This document shows positions 23,347 to 32,012 of a stretch of 64,000 nt of DNA, piece after piece. Origin of the DNA: Zopfochytrium polystomum. Taxonomy: Eukaryota > Chytridiomycota > Chytridiomycetes > Chytridiales > Chytridiaceae. Both the position numbers and the translations under genes were made by a program. A model generated the notes under the pieces. The model saw only the letters and a list, made by a program, of their open reading frames with translations. It was not told the DNA's origin and ran no database searches. Location of the stretch: contig JAIVFJ010000111.1 in assembly GCA_025765615.1 (NCBI GenBank), forward strand, positions 1 to 64,000, in the 5' to 3' direction. Every line of letters starts with the position of its first letter. Position 1 is the first letter of the stretch.

Positions 23347-24044
23347 GTACCTCCTTTTTAACCTCACATCCACAGGTGTGACAATGCCAGACTCTTCTGT
23401 GGTAGCAACATACTGTGCCACCCGTTCTGCTGTGATGAGGTGATGACGTTGAGGTTCTGACAAATCTCCCCCAAACATTACATCATCAACATGTACAAGG
23501 CTGACTAATAGCCTCTGAACCTCAGGTGGACCGATCTCTCGCGTAAACATGCATCGATCATGATCCACCCAAGTGCTTCCATTGCTTCACTGAATATATC
23601 GTACCAGGTTCGGGCAGCCTGCTTGAGTAGATTGCCGGTTGCAGTCAACAGACAAGATTGTGGCTGCGAACTTCAAGACCCTCTGGGATCTCGAGATAGA
23701 TCTCGACATCCACCTTGCCATTCAAGAATGCCGTCAAGATATCAACAGAGACAAGGAACCATGATCAAGCCGTTGTGATTGCAAAGAAAATCTGTGTTGT
23801 TGTCTGCTGTAAGGAATCTTCAAAGAATCTTACACTCCTTACTCTCCTTATCACATTATCGCTGAGGTGAAGAACTTGATAAATCTGGCTGGTGTCACCC
23901 TCATAGCTGATCTGGACACTGCACCATGTGTGTGGCCTGAAGACACTCTTCCTGTCTTCTTTCTCGATATGGGCGTAGACCTCGAACCTTTATGCCCAGA
24001 GGTTCGCCAAATTGGGTTTCCTACCATATAGTACCTTGTAAGGA
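23347..24044 (-). pseudogene. Copia-type pol relic (integrase C-terminal part and RT)
   Basis: On the minus strand, from right to left, the pieces are an integrase tail ('PNLANLRAFG'-like, then 'YAHIEKEDRKSVF') and an RT segment ('DILTAFLNGKVDVEIYLEIP', 'SSRLPEPGTIYS') ending in the catalytic region 'LVHVDDVMFGGD'. After this about 20 residues remain before the polypurine tract and LTR, so RNase H is missing. Several stops and shifts make it non-functional. The chromodomain element at 24045-29259 splits this copy from the rest of the copia coding sequence at 29260-31633. Confidence 0.7.
23900..24044. repeat. 145-bp direct repeat flanking the chromodomain element (left copy)
   Basis: The 145 bp ending at the 5' LTR (CTCATAGCTG...TTGTAAGGA) recur, by eye without change, at 29260-29404 immediately after the 3' LTR. 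Ty3-type integrases normally leave 4-6 bp duplications. The repeat consists of copia integrase sequence. Confidence 0.9.
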
Positions 24045-24062
24045 TGTTATGAATCACCCTCT

Positions 24063-24127
24063 GGAAACCTCTGGAACCTTCCAGAACATTCCTTCATGGA
24101 ACCTTCTGGAACCTTCTGGAACCTTCT
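24063..24127 (+). promoter_or_regulatory. Heat-shock-element array in the LTR (13 contiguous modules)
   Basis: From 24063 the sequence divides into thirteen contiguous 5-bp units alternating nGAAn and nTTCn. Eleven are perfect; the imperfect units are CCTCT at 24068 and TTCAT at 24093. HSF trimers bind three or more inverted nGAAn units, so this is far beyond the minimum. The same array is at 28970-29034 in the 3' LTR. Heat inducibility is inferred, not shown. Confidence 0.8.
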
Positions 24128-24190
24128 TTGCTTTCCTGACTTGTCTTGTTGTCATTGGTATCATTGGTATCATTGCATTACTAATTGCTC

Positions 24191-24205
24191 TTTCTGGAAC
24201 TTTCT
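24191..24205 (+). promoter_or_regulatory. Second heat-shock element near the TATA box
   Basis: TTTCT-GGAAC-TTTCT is a perfect three-unit nTTCn-nGAAn-nTTCn element, about 32 bp upstream of the TATA box. Its 3' LTR copy is at 29098-29112. Confidence 0.65.
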
Positions 24206-24236
24206 TGGAGTCTTGACAAGGAACACTCTCAAAAGG

Positions 24237-24243
24237 TATAAAA
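24237..24243 (+). promoter_or_regulatory. LTR TATA box
   Basis: TATAAAA within GGTATAAAAGGGGG. It places transcript initiation at about 24266-24272, just where the 11-nt self-priming complement begins. The 3' LTR copy is at 29144-29150. Confidence 0.75.
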
Positions 24244-24271
24244 GGGGGATGGGGGACCTGTCCCATCCCTC

Positions 24272-24282
24272 AAGTGAATTAT
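24272..24282 (+). promoter_or_regulatory. Predicted 5' RNA end, complementary to the primer binding site
   Basis: AAGTGAATTAT is the exact reverse complement of 24355-24365, and pairing stops at exactly 11 bases on both sides. It lies 29-35 bp after the TATA box, where the transcript should begin. Confidence 0.65.
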
Positions 24283-24354
24283 TGTTTCCAATACAATCAT
24301 CACTCCTCTCAGTTCCTTGTCTGCCTTGTCCTGTCCTGCCCTGTTCCTGACATC

Positions 24355-24365
24355 ATAATTCACTT
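24355..24365 (+). promoter_or_regulatory. Self-priming-type primer binding site
   Basis: ATAATTCACTT begins 2 nt after the 5' LTR. It has no evident match to a tRNA 3' end but is exactly complementary to 24272-24282. In Tf1/sushi-group chromoviruses the first 11 nt of the RNA fold back, are cleaved and prime reverse transcription. The length and placement here fit that scheme. Confidence 0.7.
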
Positions 24366-24392
24366 CACCCTCTCCCACTACTCTCTGCCATC

Positions 24393-25316
24393 ATGTCTGA
24401 CCCAAACAACACCTTCCCTGATGCAACTGCCTTCCAAGCCTTGATGGACCAATTACAAGCCCTCTCAAGACAGACACACCAACTTCAAGAACAAGTCCTT
24501 CACCAGCAGCACCAGCTTCAACAACAACTTCACCAACAAGAACATCAAGCTCTTCCCCTGCCTCAAGCCAACCAAGCAAGAGAGCCCAAGGTTCCCAGCC
24601 CTGACAAGTTCACTGGGCTGGCCAAAGACCTTAGGAACTTCATGGCCACTGTGGAGAATGTCATCCTTCTCCAACCTTCAAGATTTCCCAGTGAGCAAGT
24701 CAAGGTTCTTTTCACAAGCACCCTCCTGTCTGGTCAAGCTCAATCATGGTACAGATCTCTCCCAAGCACACCCACCACCCTGCAAGAGCTCTGGGAGGGG
24801 CTGGAAGCTACCTTTGGTGACCCCTACGCATCTTGGACAGCAAGATCCAAGCTCAAGCATATCAAGCAAGGAAAGCAATCTTGTGTGGCCTACACCAACC
24901 AATTCAAGCAACTAGCCAGAGACTCTGGATACAATGATGCAGCTCTGATGGAGCTGTACCATGATGGTCTCCATGAGTCTATCCAAGACATGCTCTCCCA
25001 GTCTCTGCACATCCCTGAGACCTTGGAAGAGTACATTCTCCTTGCCATCAAGATTGACAACAGACTCTACTCCAAGAGGCTGAAGCAAAGACAAGTAGGA
25101 ACTACATCAAGACCTACCCCAGTTCCTCAAGCTCTTACAGTTCCTGAACCCATGCAAGTGGATGCAGTTGAGACACTTCCTAAGGGTCCTCTGAGCCAAG
25201 AGGAGAAAACAAGGAGGGCCCAGCAGGGACTGTGTTTTTACTGTGGCTCCAAGGAGCATGCTGTCAAGGACTGCCCAAGGAAGAAGCACCCAAACTCCCA
25301 GGTCCAGGCTCACTGA
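24393..25316 (+). CDS. gag: Gag of the chromodomain retrotransposon
   Basis: The frame encodes 307 residues from ATG 24393, 41 bp after the LTR. The N-terminus is Gln-rich and coiled-coil-like (residues 15-55, 'LQEQVLHQQHQL'). A retrotransposon-gag core follows (about 75-210, with 'FTGLAKDLRNF' and 'YTNQFKQLARDSGY') and one CCHC knuckle near residue 281 ('CFYCGSKEHAVKDC'). It should form the particle and package RNA. The last 85 bp overlap the pol frame, which lies one base back, so Pol is probably made by -1 frameshifting. No classical slippery heptamer stands out. The reading frame is undamaged. Confidence 0.9.
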   Translation: MSDPNNTFPDATAFQALMDQLQALSRQTHQLQEQVLHQQHQLQQQLHQQEHQALPLPQANQAREPKVPSPDKFTGLAKDLRNFMATVENVILLQPSRFPSEQVKVLFTSTLLSGQAQSWYRSLPSTPTTLQELWEGLEATFGDPYASWTARSKLKHIKQGKQSCVAYTNQFKQLARDSGYNDAALMELYHDGLHESIQDMLSQSLHIPETLEEYILLAIKIDNRLYSKRLKQRQVGTTSRPTPVPQALTVPEPMQVDAVETLPKGPLSQEEKTRRAQQGLCFYCGSKEHAVKDCPRKKHPNSQVQAH

Positions 25317-28300
25317 GGGGCAATTCCCTGGACCCTCCTCCAAGCTGCCCCTGTTTCATCACCACCACCAGCACCACAAACACCTCAGATTCCAAGCCCC
25401 ACCAACTCACCATGGATGTCAAGATTCAACTCTCACCCAAGTCAACCATCACAACCAAGGCCCTTATAGACTCTGGATCATCCTGCAACATCATTGATGC
25501 CACCCTTGCCAAGTCTTGTGCCATTCCTACGATCAAGAAATCCACACCCCTCAAGGTCCACTTTGCCAATCATGCTCTGTTCAAGGAAATCAGCCATGAA
25601 ACCAAGCTAAACCTCCACATCCAAGACTTTCCACCATCCATGGTCAATCTGGAAGTATTGGACCTTGGCTCACCCACATTCTCTGTCATCCTGGGATTAC
25701 CATGGCTGCAAGCCCAGAACCCTGCCATTGATTGGGTCACTGGTCAAGTCCAACCTCCACCAATTGGAACAGTCACCCAAAACTCAAGTCAAGCCCCCAA
25801 GTCTCATGCTCTCAAGCCCTTGATTCAAGATTCACAGCCAGCCAAGACTCCAGTTCCACAGTTCACAGTTCACAGTCAAGATTCAAGTAGAGCTCATAGA
25901 GCTCACAGTCATGGCCATGACTCTTGTTCACAGAACCCACAGTCAAAGATTCAAGTACCACAGTTCACAGTCCACATTCAAGATTCAAGTTCCACAGCTC
26001 ACAGTCTTTGCCAAGAACAGAACTCTCAGTCAAAGATTCAAGAATCACAGTTCCCAGTCAAGAATTCAAGCCCCACTGCTGAGGAGCACGACAACCTGGA
26101 CCCATCAGACCTTTTGCTGGCACCCAAGCTACCAAAAGAATATCTCCCTTATGCTGATGTGTTTTCCAAGACCAAGGCAGACCTGCTACCAGCTCAGAGG
26201 CCTTATGACTGTGAAATCCCACTCAAGGATGAAACTTGCAGCCCACCTTTCAAGCCACTGTACCACCTCTCTCCACCAGAAGCCAAGGCCCTCCAAGAAT
26301 ACATTGAAGAAATGCTGAACAAGGGATTCATCCAACCTTCCAAGTCACCAGCTGGAGCTCCCATCTTTTTTGTCAAGAAGAAGGATGGGGGACTGAGACC
26401 CTGTGTGGACTACAGAGATCTCAATGAGATGACAGTCAAGAACCGCTATCCACTGCCTCTCATCTCTGAATTACTGGACAAACTGAGCCATGCAAGGATA
26501 TTTTCCAAGATTGACCTCAGAGGTGCCTACAATTTGGTCAGAATTAAGCCCCAGGATCAATGGAAGACTGCCTTCAGATGCAAATACGGTCACTTTGAGT
26601 ACTTGGTTATGCCCTTTGGACTTACCAATGCTCCAGCTATTTTCCAAGGCATGATGAATGACATCTTCAGGGATATTCTGGACCTTTTTGTCATTGTCTA
26701 CCTGGATGATATCCTGGTATTTTCATCTGACACTGCAAGCCATATGGGACATGTCAAGACTGTCTTGGAGAGACTCAGACAGCATCACCTCTATGCAAAG
26801 CTGGAGAAGTGTGAATTCCACAAGACCTCCATTGAGTTTTTGGGGTTCATTGTGTCTGACAAAGGGATCTCCATGGCACCAGACAAGATCCAAACTATTC
26901 TTGAATGGAAGGCTCCAAATTCCATCAAGGATGTTCAAAGCTTCCTTGGATTTTGCAACTTCTACAGAACCTTCATTGCCAACTATTCTGCCATAGCCAA
27001 GCCTCTCACTGATCTCACCAAGAAGACCACCAAGTTTGAATGGACCCCAGCAGCAGAGCAAGCCTGGCTAGCTCTTAAGACAGCAACCACAAGTGCACCA
27101 CTCCTTAAGCATGTGGATCCCTTGCTTCCCTTCACCTTGGAAACTGATGCCTCAGACTATGCCCTTGGCGCTGTTCTGTCCCAGCCAAGCTCTCAGGAAC
27201 CCTCTGCTCCTCTGCATCCAGTGGCATATTACTCCAGGAAGCTGAACAGTGCTGAGTGTAACTACACAGTCCATGACAAGGAGTTGCTTGCAATTGTGGA
27301 AGCATTCAAATTCTGGAGACACTACTTGGCTGGTTCTAAAGGCATCTCTGTCTATTCTGATCACAAGAACCTCACCTTCTTCAGGGCAAGGAGGTTGCTC
27401 AAGCAGAGGCATGCCAGGTGGGCTGAACTGCTCTCTGAGTATGATTTTAAGCTGTGCTATTCTCCTGGCCACCTTAACACTGTGGCTGATGCCCTGTCAA
27501 GAAGAACAGACCTTGCACCTGAAGGGGGAGATGGTTTCACCCCACCATCCAAGACACACCTTTCATTGCTTCCTGACAGTGTGTGGGCCCATGCTATTTC
27601 CAAGGACCCCAAGCCTCACAAGATTCAAATCAGCCAAGAAGAGGAAAAACTTGAGATACTCAAGACAAGGCATGATGCAGCAACAGCTGGACACCCAGGA
27701 GAGCACAAGACATATGAGCTTGTTTCCAGAGACTTCTACTGGCCAGGCATGAGGAAGTACATCAAGAACTATGTCAGCAGCTGTGAAACCTGTCAAAGAA
27801 ACAAATCCAGCAGACACAAGCCCTATGGACTTCTGGAGCCCCTCCCAATTGCCATCAGCCCTTGGTCATCAATATCCATGGACTTCATTGTGAAACTGCC
27901 CCCATCCCATGGATTTGACTCTATCCTTGTTGTCATCTGCAGAAGGACAAAGTTGGCCCATTTCATCCCCTGCACTGAGAATATAGATGCACAAGGAACA
28001 GCAGACCTGTTTTTGCAGCACATATTCAGGCTCCATGGGCTGCCTCAGTCAATCGTCAGTGACAGAGGACCACAGTTCAGATCTCAATTTTGGAAAGCAC
28101 TCACAGCAGCCCTTGGAATCAAGTCTCAACTGTCAACTGCTTATCACCCTCAGACTGATGGACAAACAGAAAGAACAAACCAGACTCTGGAGCAGTATTT
28201 GAGGTGCTATGTCAGCTATCAACAGGATGATTGGCCCACCCTCCTTCCACTGGCAGAATTTGCTCTCAACAATTCTCTCCACTCAAGCACCCAGCTATCT

Positions 28301-28951
28301 CCTTTCTTTGCAACCTATGGCTTCAATCCAAGAGGAGATCTTCTGGGACAAGAGACCCTATCCAATGTCCAAGCTCCTGCTGCGGCTTCACACTTACATA
28401 AGCTCAAGATCATCAGCACCTTCCTGGACTCCACCCTGAAGCAAGCCCAAGAAGATGCCTCAAGATTTGCCAACACTCACAGAATGGACCATGACCTTGC
28501 TGTGGGTCAGCAAGTTTGGCTTCTGAGGAAGAACTTGCAGACCAAAAGACCAAGTCCCAAGCTAGACAACCTCAAGTTGGGTCCTTTCAAGATCTTGGAG
28601 CAAATCAATCCAGTCACCTTCAAGCTGGATCTCCCTGCATCCATGAAGATCCACCCAGTTTTCCATGTCAGCCTTTTAGAGAAGTTTGTGGCCAATTCCA
28701 TTCCAGGCAGAGTTGTTCCTCCTCCTCCTCCAGTTGAGGTAGAAGGTGAAGAGGAATTTGAGGTTGAACAAATCTTGGATGCCAAGTGGTTTGGAAGGAC
28801 ACTCAAGTTCCTTGTTAAGTGGAAAGGTTACTCAGATGCTGACAACACCTGGGAGCCTGAGTCAAACCTCACTCACTGCCAAGACCTTCTGCTCGAGTTC
28901 AAGACCAGGTACCCCACCAAGTTGCAGAAGAGGCCTAAAAGGGGGAGATGA
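25232..28951 (+). CDS. pol: Pol of the chromodomain retrotransposon (PR-RT-RH-IN-chromodomain)
   Basis: One open frame of about 1239 codons, in the -1 frame to gag. It has no ATG until the segment MDVKIQLSPK (about 25412), so it is likely expressed as Gag-Pol. In order: protease with 'LIDSGSSC' (about 25470); RT with 'PFGLTNAPAIFQ' and catalytic 'YLDDILVF' (26700); RNase H 'ETDASDYALGAVLS' (27140); integrase zinc finger (H-x-H...C-x2-C, 27690-27800) and core with 'MDFIVKLP', 'VSDRGPQF' and 'QTDGQTERTNQ' (27870-28190); and a C-terminal chromodomain 'FLVKWKGYSDADNTWEPE' (about 28805-28865). Chromodomains on integrase guide insertion to marked chromatin. The frame ends at the LTR boundary, and all catalytic motifs I checked are present. 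Confidence 0.95.
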   Translation: MFLLWLQGACCQGLPKEEAPKLPGPGSLRGNSLDPPPSCPCFITTTSTTNTSDSKPHQLTMDVKIQLSPKSTITTKALIDSGSSCNIIDATLAKSCAIPTIKKSTPLKVHFANHALFKEISHETKLNLHIQDFPPSMVNLEVLDLGSPTFSVILGLPWLQAQNPAIDWVTGQVQPPPIGTVTQNSSQAPKSHALKPLIQDSQPAKTPVPQFTVHSQDSSRAHRAHSHGHDSCSQNPQSKIQVPQFTVHIQDSSSTAHSLCQEQNSQSKIQESQFPVKNSSPTAEEHDNLDPSDLLLAPKLPKEYLPYADVFSKTKADLLPAQRPYDCEIPLKDETCSPPFKPLYHLSPPEAKALQEYIEEMLNKGFIQPSKSPAGAPIFFVKKKDGGLRPCVDYRDLNEMTVKNRYPLPLISELLDKLSHARIFSKIDLRGAYNLVRIKPQDQWKTAFRCKYGHFEYLVMPFGLTNAPAIFQGMMNDIFRDILDLFVIVYLDDILVFSSDTASHMGHVKTVLERLRQHHLYAKLEKCEFHKTSIEFLGFIVSDKGISMAPDKIQTILEWKAPNSIKDVQSFLGFCNFYRTFIANYSAIAKPLTDLTKKTTKFEWTPAAEQAWLALKTATTSAPLLKHVDPLLPFTLETDASDYALGAVLSQPSSQEPSAPLHPVAYYSRKLNSAECNYTVHDKELLAIVEAFKFWRHYLAGSKGISVYSDHKNLTFFRARRLLKQRHARWAELLSEYDFKLCYSPGHLNTVADALSRRTDLAPEGGDGFTPPSKTHLSLLPDSVWAHAISKDPKPHKIQISQEEEKLEILKTRHDAATAGHPGEHKTYELVSRDFYWPGMRKYIKNYVSSCETCQRNKSSRHKPYGLLEPLPIAISPWSSISMDFIVKLPPSHGFDSILVVICRRTKLAHFIPCTENIDAQGTADLFLQHIFRLHGLPQSIVSDRGPQFRSQFWKALTAALGIKSQLSTAYHPQTDGQTERTNQTLEQYLRCYVSYQQDDWPTLLPLAEFALNNSLHSSTQLSPFFATYGFNPRGDLLGQETLSNVQAPAAASHLHKLKIISTFLDSTLKQAQEDASRFANTHRMDHDLAVGQQVWLLRKNLQTKRPSPKLDNLKLGPFKILEQINPVTFKLDLPASMKIHPVFHVSLLEKFVANSIPGRVVPPPPPVEVEGEEEFEVEQILDAKWFGRTLKFLVKWKGYSDADNTWEPESNLTHCQDLLLEFKTRYPTKLQKRPKRGR
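28937..28951 (+). promoter_or_regulatory. Polypurine tract
   Basis: AAAAGGGGGAGATGA directly abuts the 3' LTR at 28952. It overlaps the last codons of pol and is the usual plus-strand primer site. Confidence 0.8.
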
Positions 28952-29259
28952 TGTTATGAATCACCCTCTGGAAACCTCTGGAACCTTCCAGAACATTCCT
29001 TCATGGAACCTTCTGGAACCTTCTGGAACCTTCTTTGCTTTCCTGACTTGTCTTGTTGTCATTGGTATCATTGGTATCATTGCATTACTAATTGCTCTTT
29101 CTGGAACTTTCTTGGAGTCTTGACAAGGAACACTCTCAAAAGGTATAAAAGGGGGATGGGGGACCTGTCCCATCCCTCAAGTGAATTATTGTTTCCAATA
29201 CAATCATCACTCCTCTCAGTTCCTTGTCTGCCTTGTCCTGTCCTGCCCTGTTCCTGACA
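28952..29259 (+). repeat. 3' LTR of the chromodomain element
   Basis: This 308-bp copy reads the same as the 5' LTR throughout, including both heat-shock clusters and the TATA box. From here the LTR promoter would drive transcription outward into the copia relic and toward the GH28 genes. Confidence 0.95.
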
Positions 29260-29404
29260 CTCATAGCTGATCTGGACACTGCACCATGTGTGTGGCCTGA
29301 AGACACTCTTCCTGTCTTCTTTCTCGATATGGGCGTAGACCTCGAACCTTTATGCCCAGAGGTTCGCCAAATTGGGTTTCCTACCATATAGTACCTTGTA
29401 AGGA
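29260..29404. repeat. 145-bp direct repeat flanking the chromodomain element (right copy)
   Basis: Same sequence as 23900-24044. The copia integrase reading continues through this copy without a break into 29405 and beyond, so this side keeps the original copia context. Confidence 0.9.
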
Positions 29405-31633
29405 GTCCTGCTGTCTGCTCGCGGAATCTGGTTGTGCAGTAAAGCTACCGTCTGCATGGCCTCTCCCCACCATTGGATTGGTAAATTTGCACTGAGCACC
29501 AGGGATTGTGTTTGGTCTTTCAATGTCCTGACAGTGCGTTCTGCATGACGGTTCAAATCTGGATTTCTTGGCACCGTCTGCTTGAGTCAGATGCCCAATG
29601 CGGTCAATTGCTGCAGAAATTCATTCAAGATAAATTCTCCTCCCCCATCTGAACGAATTGTCAAGACTTTCTTGTTTGACTCCCTTTCCATTTTGGTGAT
29701 CGAAAGGAGAACTTACGCGGCTGCATCACTTTTTAGACTTATTGGGATGGCTGCCAATGCCGATCCAGGTTTGATGCTGACGACCAGTGCATATTTGTCG
29801 TCAATGCTTGTCGGGCGGTGGGAGCAGGCCAGCCAGATTGACGTGTAAAATCATTTTTCCATCAGGGACAACCCTGTTTGTCTCCGAATGTGGTTGTCAT
29901 GTCGATTTAGATTGTGCGCAGATACGACATTCCGTCTCTCCTTCTGTGTCAATCTGTGGCACACCAGTGACACCCTTCCTCATCTGGACAGAAATCTGGG
30001 AAGGGGCACCTGGTGTCCAAGCCGCCTGTGTAGCACCGTGGAAGAAACTGTTGCAAGTGCCACTGACTCCCCCAACAAAGTAATTGGGTAAACATACAGC
30101 AGTGTCTCTGCACCATGGGAAAACGATCCTCGTACTCCCATTCTGTCCAAATATCACTACTACTGCGCTTTCATTTGTTAACTGCTGTTCTGAAAGATGG
30201 TTATAGTGGAAGGTCGGGATGTGTAAAGCAATCGTCTTAACAAGCCGTTTCCTGTGTGCCTGTCGTCCTGGGAGCGGCTCTGCCCAGGATCATATCTGTC
30301 GGCAAGAGAGACACTGGGCTGATTTGCGCTCATTGGAAAATATTCCTTTGGGAAGCATGCCCGCTCATGCACATAATGGCACGTGGCGCCGGAGTCCAGT
30401 ATCATTGTATAATCCTGTGCATGCTCTCGTTGCTCTTGGGACATCAACACCAAGTGTGCTGCACTGTTTCCAAATTTGTCCAAAATTTGTCTGTTTCCTG
30501 ACAGCTGTCCCTCCCCTTATGTTTACTGCTGCTGCCTCCAAAACGCCCATTTCTCTCCCATCGTCCTCGATTGCTATTGTGGGGGTTCCGCCGTGCCAAT
30601 CGACATTCCGCAGATTTATGGCCCTGCTTCCTGCAGTTGAAGCAGTTGCCAGTGAAGCGTGAGGATGTCGCCATCAATGCCGAGCTGGAGGACAATGACG
30701 TCGGCATAATAGTTTTCCCTAGATCAGCAGCCCCCACATACACTGGAGACTCTTGGGCCGCCGCTTCCAACATTTGCCACTTCACAAATTCAACTGTGAG
30801 TGGTGCAGTGACAAGATTGCGATTTATTGTCATGGTGTCGCGAAAACTGCGCCATACTGGGCCGTCGATCGGGACTGAATTTAGGTAGAATCCCACTTCA
30901 AACCTCATGCCTGCAGCTTCCAGCTGATAAAACACCAGGGAAAGCCTTTGGATGTGGGAATGCATGTTTGTTCCTGGCTTGTAAATCGTGGTAAAAAGTC
31001 GTCATTGGATCTCATATGCTGTTGCTGCCTGAACTTTGTCGTAAGTGCCATTCAGGGCTTTCCACATCTCATATGCCATTGTAGCCAATCTGCATGCCAC
31101 AAACGGTGTGAGTGAATCTTGTCCAAGATATATGATGCTGCCTGGCTGTCCAATTTTCGTTTGTCATCTGTCATTGCCTTGCCTCGATCCATTGTGACAG
31201 AGTCTTTGAGACCCTTTGAGGCAAGAAGAAAAAGCATCCTTGTTTTCCACTGTTGGAAGTTTGCAACACCAAAGACAGGAAAATTCTTGAATTCATCGGA
31301 AGACGTGGAGATGTTAACAATCAGTCCTGATTTTACTGGGGAAGATACCCTTGACATGTCTGTTGGTTGTGGAGTTGCTGTTGGTGGAGCAGAGGACAAT
31401 TGAGGAGATGATTGAGGTCGAGGGGGGATGGGAGGAGGTTCTTGTCGTCGAGGAGGTACTTCTGGTGTAGGGGATTGGGATTGTGGGGATCTTGTGTACG
31501 ATGTGGTACTTGAGAACGGAGACGACAGTCTTGATGGCCTTGGGGTAGCCGAGGCTGGTCGTGGACGATGTAGTCTTGCGAAGTTAAGGGAAGTCAAGGC
31601 CTTCTTGTATGTCAAAGAATTTGTCGTCGTCAC
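29260..31633 (-). pseudogene. Copia-type gag-pol relic (gag, protease, integrase)
   Basis: On the minus strand gag opens at 31633 (Pro/Ser-rich start, then 'NFPVFGVANFQQWKTRMLFL', the usual copia Gag core). It continues at 30965-30480 with 'NTMTINRNLV'-like helices and a zinc knuckle 'CFNCRKQGHKSAEC'. The protease has 'ILDSGATCHYVHERACF' (about 30400). The integrase end is at 29350-29574 ('DLNRHAERTVRTLKDQ', 'IPRADSRTPYKVLYGRKPNL'). Several frameshifts separate these parts. The coding sequence continues at 24044-23347 beyond the inserted chromodomain element. Its 5' LTR and primer site are at 31641-31935. Confidence 0.8.
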
Positions 31634-31640
31634 CCTGGGA

Positions 31641-31656
31641 GCCTGGGTTCATAACC
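31641..31656 (-). promoter_or_regulatory. Copia primer binding site (initiator-tRNA half type)
   Basis: Directly after the LTR the minus strand reads GGTTATGAACCCAGGC. This resembles the reverse complement of an initiator tRNA anticodon arm (...GGGCUCAUAACC), the half-tRNA primer site known from Drosophila copia and Ty5. Two or three positions differ from the common form. Confidence 0.5.
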
Positions 31657-31935
31657 TAATAGGAATTTGTACCCACTAGCAGTGTAGTGGGGTAACTGCG
31701 TACAAGGGCTATGAAGGATGAGAGATGGTTTCAGGGTAGAGGGGTATTTATTCAATGAGGTTCTTCTACTCTTCACTACTGTTTCCCTCTCACACCCTTC
31801 TGCTTTTTATTGTGCTCAGGAGGAAAGGCACTTCCCCTGATTTTGAGGATGCTTGGGCCACTTTGCACTTTACCAAGTGCAAGTGCCATACTGCAGACAA
31901 ATCCTCCCAAAATTCTGCCTGCCCAAATTCCAACA
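31657..31935 (-). repeat. 5' LTR of the copia element (type A)
   Basis: On the minus strand it begins TGTTGGAATTTG at 31935 and ends CAAATTCCTATTA at 31657, giving near-perfect terminal inverted repeats (279 bp). Inside are AATAAA-like motifs. Primer site and gag follow at once. Its right edge lies about 75 bp from where GH28 similarity stops. Confidence 0.6.
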
Positions 31936-32012
31936 GAGTGGAGAGTGAGGTTAGGTATAAATAGCGGCGAAAACAGGATGGCTTTGGTTTTTAAGGTGGA
32001 TCCCCGTTTACC

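Larger units (their letters stand above)
24045..24352 (+). repeat. 5' LTR of the chromodomain element
   Basis: This 308-bp LTR starts TGTTATGAATC and ends TTCCTGACA. U3 carries a dense array of heat-shock-like modules, then a second smaller cluster and a TATA box at 24237. The predicted transcript start is near 24266-24272, so R/U5 is about 85 bp. Confidence 0.95.
24045..29259 (+). mobile_element. Intact chromodomain Ty3/gypsy retrotransposon (chromovirus)
   Basis: The element is 5215 bp: two 308-bp LTRs (24045-24352 and 28952-29259, TG...CA) that I read as identical, a self-priming-type primer binding site, gag (24393-25316), pol in the -1 frame (to 28951) and a polypurine tract at 28937-28951. 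Protease, RT, RNase H, integrase and a C-terminal chromodomain are all uninterrupted. Identical LTRs and open frames point to a recent, possibly still active insertion. It lies inside an older copia element and is flanked by 145-bp direct repeats. Confidence 0.95.

Noticed and set aside
25217..25316. A classical -1 slippery heptamer in the gag/pol overlap.
   Set aside because: The frame relation fits -1 shifting, but I could not find a clean X-XXY-YYZ heptamer in the gag frame, so no site is claimed.
23109..31935. Treating 23109-23346 and 31657-31935 as the LTR pair of one copia element.
   Set aside because: The two sequences are not alike in length, ends or interior, so they are reported as different LTR types.
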